Source of the DNA: Helianthus annuus
Taxonomy: Eukaryota; Streptophyta; Magnoliopsida; Asterales; Asteraceae
Reading direction: 5' to 3'
Assembly: GCF_002127325.2 (NCBI RefSeq)
Contig: NC_035444.2
Coordinates: 38,913,226 to 38,977,225 of the forward strand
DNA length: 64,000 nucleotides
A program made the translations under genes and the position numbers. The notes below the pieces were generated by a model. It was not told the DNA's origin and ran no database searches. It saw nothing but the letters and a program-made list of their open reading frames with translations. Numbering within the stretch: position 1 is the first letter of the stretch; the number at the start of each line of letters is the position of its first letter. This document shows positions 19,882 through 30,032 of this stretch, piece by piece.

Positions 19882-21165
19882 TGTCGAAAACAGTGTATTA
19901 ATAGGCCCAATTTGCCCATCGTACACACATGGGGCGGCCCAATAAAAAATGTTTGAGACTTTCGTATTTTCTTTTGTTCCCCAATCACATAACTATAGCC
20001 CCAAAACCTAAAAATTTGGCTCAGCTCAGTAATAATGGATATGGCAGTAGGTTCAAGTCTTTTTTAACAAAGGCACCCCATTTTTAAAATCAAAGCAAGG
20101 CCATCATCATTACATTTACTTGGTGAAATATTATTCTCCTGTATAATCGAACTGTTAATCGAAAACAAACTGAAAACCAACGAACCAAACCAAAATTAAC
20201 TAAATACCAAATTAACCGAAAGTCGATTAACTGAAATCGAATTAACCAAAAATCAGTTATCGATTTTTTTTACACTCGGTTAACCGAACTGAACTATTCA
20301 TATTTTCATATATTTCTAGGTTTTATACCTCAATTTTATGGGTTCTAAGCAAAAATTTAAGCCCAAGGCTGGTTTTGGTTACTAACTGAAATTAATTGAA
20401 CTAAACCAAAAACCGACAAACTAATCGAATTAAATGAACCAATCAATCAAAAATCGGTTGTTTAATAAAATGGATTACCTGATGACTTCAATTTCAGTTG
20501 AGGCTTATAACCGGACCATGCACACCCTTATTTCCAGCCACAACCAGATTTGCACATGAAAACTCCACGTAATCCCCATTTTATTGAACAAAAGGGTGAT
20601 GCGCAGTGCAATGGGGAATTCAAACACTATAGTTACAAGTGTTTAAAAATCGTAAGGGAAACTTGGTATATATCATTGGTCCACTGCTTTGCTGCTTGTA
20701 CCTTTGGAACTTGTCCTAGGTTTACATGCGCTTCCTACCTCCGCGCGGCCTCCAGGAATGTCCCGTGTAGCCGGCGCAAGGTCTAGGAAGACAAGGTTTT
20801 TATCCAAGGAGTTAAGTGTCAAATCTGGCCCTGTGTTGACCTTGACCTCGCGTGCGACCTGTAGTACATCTGATTAGCCGGCGCGAGGTCGGGAAAGCTA
20901 CCAAATGGTCTACTATGAGTACGGTCTCGTGCGCGACCTGATTAGCCGGCACAGTTTTTGTGACCATACCCCTTCAGTTACTTTAATGCGATGTACTGGT
21001 GAGCTTGAACGAAAAATCAGTGGGGTACTCTCAAAATCCAAATCAGTGGTGGCCGAACTTTTAAAAATGCAATATTTTACACTATAATTTTTTCGGCAAA
21101 AATTGGGAGCGGTCGGGACCCTCCGGGCACCCAAGATGCTCCCCATCAGTGATAGTGTGTGGTAA
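19882..21165. other. Intergenic; degenerate AACCGAA-rich repeat, no gene
   Basis: At 20130-20480 the sequence is a low-complexity mix of aaccgaa/ttcggtta, ending at about 20533 in ggaccatgcacaccctt, which resembles the AGGGTGTGCATGGTCC terminus of a common plant hAT MITE; the other end is missing. At 20740-20960 the motifs cgcgacctg and gattagccggc recur three times. Short open frames have no recognisable similarity. Confidence 0.4.
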
Positions 21166-21489
21166 GAGCATCTCCAATGCAAAATGTGAGTTTGGTTTCA
21201 GACCTGTCACCTCAGCATGCCTACATCTTTTCAGACCTCTACCCAAAATAATTACTTTTTTCCTTCAACGATAAACCAATCCAACCTGCACCTCACACCC
21301 CACTTTTATATAAAAGATATATTATAAAATAATATTGGTATGTGGGGTCCCACACATTGGCCCGGTTTGAGTCCGCTTGATAGGATTGGACTCCACCACC
21401 TCATCACCTCCAACGCATGCCAAGGTTTGGACTTTGGTTTGTGAGTTTGGAATTTGGACTAAGTCCGTTTATTAGCATTGGAGATGCTC
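21166..21489. mobile_element. Tourist-like MITE (PIF/Harbinger), GAGCATCTCCAATGC family
   Basis: Perfect 15-bp terminal inverted repeats GAGCATCTCCAATGC bound a 324-bp AT-rich element flanked by TAA (21163-21165) and TTA (21490-21492), close to the 3-bp PIF target. Size and end style match the element at 37672-38000. Confidence 0.8.
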
Positions 21490-21492
21490 TTA

Positions 21493-22183
21493 GAGATGTA
21501 TCCTTAAATTTAGCAAGAACAACAATCTTCAATCAAGTTCTTATATTTCTTTAAAACTTAAAATAAACTGTTTACTTATAAAAGATGTTGCAATAGTATC
21601 CATCAAGTGTTAGATCAAGGGTTCTTTTAGCTTCCTTACACTGATTATTGCTCTTCAATATATTAACTCGAATTGGTTTGGTGGTCACAAAGTTGTTTGT
21701 AGTGGAATATGAATATAGTAAAACCAAATAGGGTATTTGAGTAACAGAAAATGAAGAATACAGAAGATAATTTGAATTCATCATCACATTAATTATCAAG
21801 GATAAGTATAAACAATGAACTGAAATTGATTTGAGACAAATTCACTGATTGTTAAACACATTATCAAGGATAAGTACAAACAATGAACTGCCTGTCACAC
21901 TGTTCTCTCTTTCACCTAGTTAAACACATACATACTCCTTTTGTATTCATATTTGTAAAATGTGCGACATGAGCTTACAATAAAATAGGATACTAGATAA
22001 CCAAAAAATTAAAATAGAAAAACGAATTAAAGATCAATATGTGATATATCATAATGCCACTTACATCATATTGTTAGAAGTCACTACTTCAACGAATTTT
22101 CAAAAAAAAAATTATTAGATGGGAAAGCTAACCTCCTCCTAAATACTCATTTAGCTGCAAGCACATTGCAGGATTTGAACATC
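21493..22183. other. Intergenic region upstream of the P450 pseudogene
   Basis: A block of about 32 bases, attatcaaggataagta then aaacaatgaactg, occurs at about 21790 and 21862. No gene is supported. Confidence 0.4.
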
Positions 22184-22192
22184 TATTTAAAC
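22184..22192 (+). promoter_or_regulatory. TATA-like box of the P450 pseudogene
   Basis: tatttaaac lies about 80 bp before the ATG at 22268. The same motif and downstream spacing (then accactcgactacaa) are conserved before the intact paralogue (41239, accacttgaatacaa), which supports it as a shared ancestral promoter. Confidence 0.55.
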
Positions 22193-22293
22193 GAATAGTG
22201 AGATTCTTCTATTCGTCACCACTCGACTACAACATCCTGTTCTTCCCCTTGACTTGCCTTTCCTTCCATGGCTTTACTTGAAGACCTTACCAT

Positions 22294-22374
22294 TATCTTT
22301 CTATTTGCAATTTGCATTCTATTTGTCTTGTATGTATATACACACCAAAACTCTATCATCCCGACAACTTGGCC
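22294..22374 (+). repeat. 81-bp target duplication, left copy
   Basis: From tatctttctatttgc to gacaacttggcc, identical to 27099-27179 on the far side of the copia element. It is P450 coding sequence (codons about 10-36). Ordinary copia insertions leave 5 bp. Confidence 0.95.
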
Positions 22375-22402
22375 CTAGAAGTTGATCTAGCTTACGGGAG
22401 GG
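22375..22402 (+). repeat. 28-bp polypurine-side extension outside the 5' LTR
   Basis: ctagaagttgatctag then cttacgggaggg, the same as 26831-26858, which is the internal end of the element (including the gag-pol stop codon and polypurine tract). An alternative reading is that the true LTR is 268 bp and includes this block; then the stop codon would sit in the LTR and no obvious purine tract would precede it. Confidence 0.85.
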
Positions 22403-22642
22403 TATTAGACCGAGACAAGTATTAAGCTAGATCATATTATAAGTTTATATGTATTTATATTAGGTATAACATAAGTTCTGTTATGTTTTTCTATTATTAA
22501 TAGGGTTAACCTAAGTTAAGGGCGGTTATTCTTAAACCCCTCGGTTGTATATAGTAAACGATGTATGTATCATTCAGATTCACCAATTCATTATCTGAAC
22601 ATCATAAACATTCTGATCTATACCAGCGAATTCATTCCAATA
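22403..22642 (+). repeat. Copia 5' LTR
   Basis: 240 bp, base-for-base the same as 26859-27098. Non-canonical ends (TATT...AATA rather than TG...CA). A TATA-like ttgtatatag lies at about 22544. Confidence 0.85.
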
Positions 22643-22645
22643 AAG

Positions 22646-22658
22646 TGGTATCAGAGCC
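22646..22658 (+). other. Copia primer binding site (tRNA-Met)
   Basis: TGGTATCAGAGCC, three bases inside the LTR, complementary to the initiator tRNA-Met 3' end used by most plant copia elements. Confidence 0.9.
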
Positions 22659-22764
22659 ACCGATCTCCAATCAAGTTTTTCTTTTCAATCTCAAATAATT
22701 CATCACATACCAGATCATATCAGACTTCAGATTCACAAAAATCCATTCCGACGATTAAACAAAC

Positions 22765-25700
22765 ATGACGTCTAATGGCGGATTTCAGACTCAAATTCCT
22801 AAATTACTGGGACAAAATTACTATCACTGGCACATACAGATGAAAGTCTTACTGGAGTCACAGGATTTGTGGACAATTGTGGAGGAAGGCTATACAGAAA
22901 TTGCAACAGGAGCACCGGAGAATGAACAGAACGTTTATAAAGAAAAGGTAAAGAAGGATAAGAAGGCACTGCATATTATGTTTCAGGCAGTAAATGAAGT
23001 GGTGTTTGAACGCATTGCAACATGCAAAACATCCAAAGATGCGTGGGGAGTTCTTCACAAAGCCTACAGGGGCGAGAATAGGGTTAAAACGGTAAGGCTT
23101 CAAACCCTAAGATGTGAATTCGATAGTTTAAAGATGAAAGAAACAGAAACTGTAGAAGATTATGTTAACCGAATTACTGTAATAGTCAATCAATTGCGCA
23201 TGAATGAAGAACGAATAGAAGAACAACGCGTAATTGAAAAGATACTCAGAAGTCTGACTAGAAAATATGAATCGGTTGTAGTAGCGATTGAGGAGTCAAA
23301 AGACTTAAACGCAATCTCCACAGAGGAATTGCTAGGAATCCTGCAATCGCACGAATTAAGAATTAAACAATATGATGATGATACCTCGGTCGAACAGGCC
23401 TTCCAAGTTCAGGGAAGTGGCTACGATAAATCTAGATTATCTAGATTTGATTACACCGAAAGAGGCCGAGGAAAGGGAAAGGGCAAATTTAATAAAATGA
23501 TTCGGTGTTATAATTGCCAAAAATTAGGACATACGGCAAGGTTTTGCAATAAACGGGAAGAAGGTGATCGATCAAATAATGTATTGTTGCATAAAGAAGA
23601 TGCACAAGAAGAAATCGAGGATACCATGTTTATGATTTTTAACATGGAAGAAATAGTAAAGAATGATTGCTGGTATCTCGATAGTGGTTGTAGCAATCAC
23701 ATGACAGGTGACAAAAATTTATTTATAAGCCTGGATGAATCAGAGAGGCGAGAAGTTCGAACCGGTGATGATAAAAGACTTGAAGTTCTCGGATGCGGTG
23801 ATGTAAATGTTAGAATTAAAGGCCACGAGAAGCGAATCCCTAATGTATTTTATGTGGCAGGATTAAAGCACAATCTCTTAAGTGTTGGACAACTCGTACA
23901 AAAGGGCTATGATGTGAGGTTCAATGACAAGGGATGCTTCATCACCGACTCGTCTGGATGCTGTATAGGAGCCGTAAAGATGACAGGAAATAAGATGTTT
24001 CCATTGAATCTAAAACATGACATAATTCCGCGAGTATGTAATATGACCACACAAGATAATTCAACCTTATGGCATCGAAGATATGGACATCTAAATTTCG
24101 AAACTTTACAAGATATGGGGGCGAATAATATAGTGAAAGGACTACCTAAGATCACAAAAGTGCAACATGTCTGTGAAGGATGTGTCTTCGGAAAACATGC
24201 CAGAAAACCATTTGCAAAAAAGGCTACATGGCGAGCAAGTAAACCATTACAACTTGTTCACTCTGACATATGTGGACCGATGAAGACACCGTCCATTGGA
24301 GGCTGCAAATATTTCATCACTTTTATAGATGATTACTCAAGAAAGACATGGGTATATTTCTTAAAGCTTAAATCTGAAGCACTTTACTATTTTAAGAACT
24401 TCAAACAACTAGTTGAAAACCAGGCGGAACATAAAATAAAAGGCATAAGAACAGATAGGGGAGGTGAGTATTGTGGACACGAATATCAGAAATTTCTCAA
24501 AGATAATGGTATACATCACCAACTCACGACAAGCTATACCCCTCAGCAAAACGGTGTAGCCGAAAGAAAAAATAGGACTCTAATGGAGTTAAGTAGGAGT
24601 ATGCTAAAAATGAAAGAATTACCAAATATGTATTGGGCCGAGGCAGTAGCCTGTGCTACCTATCTGGTAAATCGGGCAACCACTAAAAGCGTACCGAAGA
24701 TAACCCCACAAGAAGTATGGAGTGGAAGGAAACCAAATATAGAACATCTTCGCGTGTTTGGCTGTATCGCCTACGTACATGTTCCCAAGCAGAAGCGGTA
24801 CAAACTGGATGATAAAACTGAACGGGTCATCTTTGTCGGTTATAGCGAACACAGCAAAGCGTACAAGTTATTCAACCCAATAACGAACAGAATGATTGTT
24901 AGTAGAGACGTGATATTCAGTGAAAATCAGCACTGGATAACTAGTAAAACAGATAATGGTAAGTTTTGCATAGAGATCGGTAACGCAAGCGAAGATGACA
25001 AGCAGATTGCAGTGGATGACATGATTACAGAATTAGAGATAAATGAAGAGGACAACACGCAATCTGATGACATAAATCATAATGAAAATTCGGGAAATAT
25101 TGAAGAAACAGTTAACCATGAAGATACTGGCTCCTCATCAGACTCGGAAAACGAAGTCATTAGAACCAAGGCAATAACTCAAGTGTATCAAGACTCCACA
25201 GAGCTAACCGATGCACAAGTAAGGGAACTCTATGAGAAAGAACAAGGATGCTCAAATGGAGTGGTAAATTTTGTTTTATATGCGGATACGGATCCTACGA
25301 CATATGTTGAAGCAAGCAAAGAAGCAATTTGGCAAGACGCCATGGATAAAGAAATGGAATCAATCACAAAAAATGATACGTGGGAGCTAGTAGATCCACC
25401 TCCGAATCAAACACCAATAGGTGTTAAATGGATATATAAGACCAAGTATGATGAACATGGGGAAATAAGTAAACACAAAGCGAGGTTGGTCGTAAAAGGT
25501 TATAATCAGAAGTATGGAATAGATTATCAAGATGTCTTTGCACCCGTTATCAGGTTTGATACTGTTCGACTTGTACTTGCACTAGCAGCACAACATGGAT
25601 GGCATTTACATCAAATGGATGTAAAAACTGCCTTTTTAAATGGATATCTAAAAGAACATGTCTTTATCGAACAACCGGAAGGATATGTTGTGAAAGGAAA

Positions 25701-26841
25701 AGAAAAAAAGGTGTGTAAGCTAAAAAAGGCGTTGTATGGTTTAAAACAAGCTCCAAGGGCATGGTATAGTAGAATAGAAGGATATTTTACCAAAAATGGT
25801 TTCAAGAAGTGTACTTACGAACACACTTTATTTACAAAAATATCTAAGGAAGGGAAATTAATCATTTGTCTGTACGTAGATGACCTTATAGTTGCAAGTG
25901 ACTCATTAACAAATCTTGAATCTTTTAAAGATTTAATGAAAACCGAGTTTGAAATGACCGATATGGGGATCCTACATTACTTTCTGGGAATGGAAGTGTT
26001 ATTCGACAATGGGAACATCCTCTTATCTCAACGACAATATGCAAAAGGTTTATTGGACAAGTTCAACATGTCGAACTGCTCTGGAATTTCAACTCCAATG
26101 GAGTATGGATTACGGTTGTCCAAAAATGATCCAGACGATGAAGTAGATCCAAATCTATATAGGAGATTAGTTGGAAGTCTTATGTACTTAACCAACACAA
26201 GGCCGGACATAATGTTTGCAGTAAACAAAATAAGTCAATTCATGGAGCAACCCAAACGAAGTCACTGGGAAGCAGGGAAAAGAATACTTAGATATGTCAA
26301 AGGAACATTAAATCAAGGACTTGTATATTCAAAAGGAGGCAAAGGAACACTAACTGGATATAGCGATAGTGATTATGCAGGGAATGTTGATGATAGCAAG
26401 AGCACATCAGGATATGTTTTTCAATTAGGAACAGGAACGATAGCATGGCAATCGAAGAAACAAAAAGTAGTGGCTTTGTCATCAACAGAAGCCGAGTACA
26501 TTGCTCTATCCATGGCTGGTTGCCAAGCACTTTGGATCAAAGGGATTCTAGATGAACTTCAAGAAGGGATCAAGGATCCAGTAACTATATACTGTGATAA
26601 CAAGTCTACAATTTGCCTAGCTAAGGACCCTGTGTTTCATGGCAAGAGCAAACATATAAGGATCAAATATCACTTTATTCGGGATCTGATCAAGAATAAC
26701 AATGTTGATGTCTGCTTCTGCTCCACAGGAAATCAAATTGCAGATATTCTTACTAAAGCTCTGCAATACAAAAGTTTTTCAAGATTAAAGAGTCAACTGC
26801 AGATATGTGAAGGCTATCCAGAAGAGTCAACTAGAAGTTGA
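22765..26841 (+). CDS. Copia gag-pol polyprotein, intact (1358 aa)
   Basis: One frame encodes all parts needed for retrotransposition. Gag UBN2-like region (residues about 10-240, YYHWHIQMKVLLES, LHKAYRGENRVKT); CCHC zinc knuckle CYNCQKLGHTARFC at about 248; aspartic protease with DSGCSNHMTG at about 305; GAG-pre-integrase WHRRYGHLNFETL at about 434; integrase core with HSDICGPM (about 495), RTDRGGEYC (about 561) and NGVAERKNRTL with the catalytic Glu near 599; RT with KWIYKTKYDEHGE, LKQAPRAWY and YVDDLIVA (about 1036); RNase H with GYSDSDYAGNVDD and SSTEAEYIA (about 1195-1240), ending ADILTKAL. Length and order are normal for Ty1/copia (Pol order INT before RT). No stop or frameshift is present. 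The start is the first ATG downstream of the primer site. Confidence 0.96.
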   Translation: MTSNGGFQTQIPKLLGQNYYHWHIQMKVLLESQDLWTIVEEGYTEIATGAPENEQNVYKEKVKKDKKALHIMFQAVNEVVFERIATCKTSKDAWGVLHKAYRGENRVKTVRLQTLRCEFDSLKMKETETVEDYVNRITVIVNQLRMNEERIEEQRVIEKILRSLTRKYESVVVAIEESKDLNAISTEELLGILQSHELRIKQYDDDTSVEQAFQVQGSGYDKSRLSRFDYTERGRGKGKGKFNKMIRCYNCQKLGHTARFCNKREEGDRSNNVLLHKEDAQEEIEDTMFMIFNMEEIVKNDCWYLDSGCSNHMTGDKNLFISLDESERREVRTGDDKRLEVLGCGDVNVRIKGHEKRIPNVFYVAGLKHNLLSVGQLVQKGYDVRFNDKGCFITDSSGCCIGAVKMTGNKMFPLNLKHDIIPRVCNMTTQDNSTLWHRRYGHLNFETLQDMGANNIVKGLPKITKVQHVCEGCVFGKHARKPFAKKATWRASKPLQLVHSDICGPMKTPSIGGCKYFITFIDDYSRKTWVYFLKLKSEALYYFKNFKQLVENQAEHKIKGIRTDRGGEYCGHEYQKFLKDNGIHHQLTTSYTPQQNGVAERKNRTLMELSRSMLKMKELPNMYWAEAVACATYLVNRATTKSVPKITPQEVWSGRKPNIEHLRVFGCIAYVHVPKQKRYKLDDKTERVIFVGYSEHSKAYKLFNPITNRMIVSRDVIFSENQHWITSKTDNGKFCIEIGNASEDDKQIAVDDMITELEINEEDNTQSDDINHNENSGNIEETVNHEDTGSSSDSENEVIRTKAITQVYQDSTELTDAQVRELYEKEQGCSNGVVNFVLYADTDPTTYVEASKEAIWQDAMDKEMESITKNDTWELVDPPPNQTPIGVKWIYKTKYDEHGEISKHKARLVVKGYNQKYGIDYQDVFAPVIRFDTVRLVLALAAQHGWHLHQMDVKTAFLNGYLKEHVFIEQPEGYVVKGKEKKVCKLKKALYGLKQAPRAWYSRIEGYFTKNGFKKCTYEHTLFTKISKEGKLIICLYVDDLIVASDSLTNLESFKDLMKTEFEMTDMGILHYFLGMEVLFDNGNILLSQRQYAKGLLDKFNMSNCSGISTPMEYGLRLSKNDPDDEVDPNLYRRLVGSLMYLTNTRPDIMFAVNKISQFMEQPKRSHWEAGKRILRYVKGTLNQGLVYSKGGKGTLTGYSDSDYAGNVDDSKSTSGYVFQLGTGTIAWQSKKQKVVALSSTEAEYIALSMAGCQALWIKGILDELQEGIKDPVTIYCDNKSTICLAKDPVFHGKSKHIRIKYHFIRDLIKNNNVDVCFCSTGNQIADILTKALQYKSFSRLKSQLQICEGYPEESTRS

Positions 26842-26858
26842 TCTAGCTTACGGGAGGG

Positions 26859-27098
26859 TATTAGACCGAGACAAGTATTAAGCTAGATCATATTATAAGT
26901 TTATATGTATTTATATTAGGTATAACATAAGTTCTGTTATGTTTTTCTATTATTAATAGGGTTAACCTAAGTTAAGGGCGGTTATTCTTAAACCCCTCGG
27001 TTGTATATAGTAAACGATGTATGTATCATTCAGATTCACCAATTCATTATCTGAACATCATAAACATTCTGATCTATACCAGCGAATTCATTCCAATA
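26859..27098 (+). repeat. Copia 3' LTR
   Basis: Identical to the 5' LTR. It ends ...ttccaata directly against the right copy of the 81-bp P450 duplication. Confidence 0.9.
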
Positions 27099-27179
27099 TA
27101 TCTTTCTATTTGCAATTTGCATTCTATTTGTCTTGTATGTATATACACACCAAAACTCTATCATCCCGACAACTTGGCC
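27099..27179 (+). repeat. 81-bp target duplication, right copy
   Basis: Identical to 22294-22374 and continuous with the rest of the P450 sequence (ggttctcggtgcaatacc...). Zero differences indicate that the duplication is as young as the copia insertion. Confidence 0.95.
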
Positions 27180-28003
27180 GGTTCTCGGTGCAATACCTGG
27201 GTTGGTGGTAATCGCCCATCGAATCCATGAATACGCCACTGAGGTTCTGGTATGTACTGGTGGTGCATTCATGTTTAAAGGTCCTTGGTTAGCCAAAATG
27301 GACATGCTTTGCACCGCAAGTCCTGCAGACATCCATTACATTTTGAGCAAAAACTTCCCTAATTACCCAAAAGGCGACAAATTCGGTCAGATCTTTGATA
27401 TCATTGGAGATGGATTTTCCAATACCGACGGAGAATTATGGCGGTTCCACAGTAAAACACTCCTGCTCCTCCTAAACCATCCTAGCTTTGATAGTCTACT
27501 CAAAAAGACTATATGGAACAAAGTTGAAAAAGGGTTACTACCGTTTCTTGACAACATTTCAAGACAAGGGGTGGAGATAGATTTGCAGGAGATATTTCAA
27601 AGATTTGGGTTTGATCTTACATGTGGGATAATCATCGATTACGACCCCGAAAGCCTGTCGGTAGATTATCCTAACATTCCATGTGTAAAGGCTTTCTCAC
27701 ATGCAGAAGAAGGGATCTTAGTAGACATATCATGCCAGAAAAGGTGTGGAAGTTGCAGAGATTACTTAGAATGGGAAATGAGAAAAAGTTAAGTGGTGCA
27801 TGGAAAATTATTGATGAATTTATATACAAAGCGTTAGCTGAAAAACGTAAGGAGTATGGTGACATCAAGTATGAAGGTGAAGAGGAAGGGGAAAGTTTTA
27901 ATTTTTTAAGATCTCTAATGAGAGAGTTAAAAGACCAAAGTGGGAGGTCTGGGGATCCCAATAAGTTTTTAAGAGATATCTCGTTTAATTTGATACTTGC
28001 AGG

Positions 28004-28762
28004 TAAAGGTGTTTTTAAGACACTATTCTTTCATTTAACAGAATTTACAAGTTCTCGGGTTCATGGAACCTAATCTTTTAAGATGGATTCCTATGAATTC
28101 CGATTAGAATTATACTTTTTTAATCGCAATTTACAACTAAAAACCAAAACCCTGCATTTGGAAACCATGTATCCAATAATCATCTAACCTATTTATAAGT
28201 TGTTGGAAGGATCTATGGGCCAGATTAGTTACCGAAAATCTAAGTTTTCCCTTATCCAATGTTAAGGTTTTGTCTGGTCTAGTGTTCAGGGGCCTACCAA
28301 TGCCCACGAATTAGATAAATTCCTAAAACCCAATTTGAATTCAGTTAGATTGATCCAACCTAATTCGGATTCAGTAAAAAAAATAATTTCATTAAATGCA
28401 ATTTTTAAAACTATTGCAAGCTTGAACATTTTTAACATTAAAATTCGCAACTATATATAACTAATAAAACATTAAAATCTCAATGACTCAAAATTTAAAT
28501 TCTTAAAATTGATATTGGATATTTGCTATGTGGGTTGGATACTACGGTGTTAGTTTGTTAACATCTGTGTGTGGATATATGCATATTTTGAATACGGATT
28601 GAATTTATTGGAGAATTACAAATTTGAAATTCCATATCTAAATTTGAATCAAACTCAGATTCGATTCCCAAATCGAAAACGGAATTTAAAAATAGCATTC
28701 GAATTTGATTTGAAATGAATTTAGAGTTTTTGGAGCTTGATTTGAATGCTGAAACACCCCTA
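28004..28762. mobile_element. hAT-like insert that mimics an intron in the P450 pseudogene
   Basis: Ends TAAAGGTGTTT and, inverted, TAGGGGTGTTTC; flanks cttgcagg (27996-28003) and ctcgcagg (28763-28770) are a 7/8 target duplication. The paralogue has uninterrupted coding sequence here. The left flank plus terminus reads CAG|GTAAAG (donor at 28003) and the right flank ends CTCGCAG|G (acceptor at 28768-28769). Removing 28003-28769 gives in-frame LILAG-RDSTG. The interior is AT-rich with no ORF of note. Confidence 0.8.
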
Positions 28763-29294
28763 CTCGCAGGAAGAGACTCAACTGGTAGCACTCTCTCTTG
28801 GTTATTCTATCTTATTGCCAAAAACCCAATAGCAGAAGATAAGATCCAAGAAGAGCTTGACACACAACTAGAGGGAAAATGCAATGATATCCGAGCAATA
28901 GAGTTGTCGAAACTGGTTTATCTCAATGGTGTAATATGTGAAACCCTAAGGCTTTTCCTGCTGTACCGTTTGAGCACAAAATTCCAGTACAACCGGATAC
29001 GCTTCCAAGTGGATGTCAAGTAGATTGTAACACCACAATCATTCTATTTTTTTATACCATGGGAAGGATGGAATCAGTATGGGGAAAGGATTGCTTGGAA
29101 TTTAAACTTGAAAGGTGGTTTGACAAAAGAGGAGGGATTAAACATCAACCATCTTATAAGTTCCCAGCGTTTAATGCTGGGCCAAGAAGTTGTTTGGGTA
29201 AGCAAATGAGTTTTACTCAGATTAAGATAATGGTTGCTAGAATCGTATACCGTTACCATGTGGAGCTTGTTGAAGGCCACCCAGTCTTACCAAG

Positions 29295-29596
29295 CATGGG
29301 AGGCTTTGATGGTGTGCGGGGAGGACCTCCGCACAAGGCCCACGATTTCGAGGGGCATGTGATTTAAAAAAAAAAATCCGATACGTATATGTTATTTTTT
29401 AAATAGTAAACACATACCCTTTTCAATATAGGTCCATTTACAAATCATTTTTATGGTTTAGAATTTAGCCCACTTGGAATTATGTTTATTAAGCCCAATA
29501 CTGATTTGATCTTTTTTAAATAATAACAAAACATAACACAAGGGCACATTTTTTCAATCTCGAACAGGGTACGTGAATTCTTAGAGACGCCTCTGT
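29295..29596. mobile_element. Non-autonomous hAT-like element near the P450 C-terminus
   Basis: A 302-bp insert flanked by ttaccaag (29287-29294) and ataccaag (29597-29604), 7/8 identical. Ends catgggaggctttg and, inverted, tacagaggcgtctctaag resemble a degenerate hAT MITE. Its boundaries are confirmed by the paralogue, where the flanking codons (HPVIPS-ESVIL) are contiguous. Confidence 0.72.
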
Positions 29597-29711
29597 ATAC
29601 CAAGTGATTCTATTATCCTACAGATGAAGTATGGTATGAAAGTGAAGTTATCTAAAAGAAGTGAAGTTTGAGCTCGAGGTTTGATGTCAGTCATATAGGT
29701 TGTGTTACTTG

Positions 29712-29802
29712 TGACTTATAAAACTTAATATATGTTATAAATACAGTCCTTTAGGGAGACTTATAAAACATGATATATGTTCTAAATACAGTCCTTTAGG
29801 GC
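29712..29802. repeat. Tandem duplication in the pseudogene 3' flank
   Basis: Two imperfect copies of about 46 bp (acttataaaac...atgtt.taaatacagtcctttaggg). The intact gene has one matching copy (about 42895-42940, atctaaatacagtctttta). Confidence 0.8.
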
Positions 29803-30032
29803 ATGTGTGTTAGTGACTTGTGTAAAAATAAAATGTGATCCTTTATATGGAATAGTATTAGGTTTGTGTAAAAATAAATGATTGTTATCATATTGTGTAT
29901 GAAGAAATCATAAATAGATTAACAAACTTTGGTATTTATTTCCATCTCCTAAAGTATTTCAAATGAAACTGTTGGAAAATCAGGTCCAATCACACACTTT
30001 ATTAACACATTTTAACGACGAAGAACAAGAAT

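Larger units (their letters stand above)
22375..27098 (+). mobile_element. Young, intact Ty1/copia retrotransposon
   Basis: Two identical 240-bp LTRs (22403-22642 and 26859-27098; ends TATTAGA and TCCAATA), a tRNA-Met primer site at 22646, one uninterrupted gag-pol frame, and a purine tract acgggaggg before the 3' LTR. The 5' LTR is preceded by 28 bp (22375-22402) identical to the 28 bp preceding the 3' LTR (26831-26858). Identical LTRs mean very recent insertion. It lies in the first exon of the P450 pseudogene, same strand. Copy competence is plausible but untested. Confidence 0.95.
22268..29671 (+). pseudogene. CYP96-type cytochrome P450 pseudogene, four-fold disrupted
   Basis: Homologous end to end with the intact gene at 41344. 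The start MALLEDLTIIFLFAICI is cut at codon 36 by a copia element (22375-27098). Reading resumes at 27099-27180 (PVLGAIPGLVV, FKGPWLAKMD, NFPNYPKGDKFG). A 1-bp loss at about 27718-27722 shifts frame before RHIMPEKVWKLQR. A 759-bp hAT-like insert (28004-28762) splits the I-helix codon run just before GRDSTGSTLSW. A second 1-bp loss at about 28956 shifts frame after ETLRLF. Heme region FNAGPRSCLGKQ (about 29170-29200) is intact as sequence. A 302-bp insert (29295-29596) separates the last 25 codons, which end at 29671. It cannot make a P450. Identity with the paralogue extends into promoter and 3' flank, so it arose by duplication of the whole gene. Confidence 0.93.

Noticed and set aside
20689..20960. 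GC-rich gene fragment near the gattagccggc repeats
   Set aside because: Short frames on both strands, internal repeats, no domain; left as unassigned.
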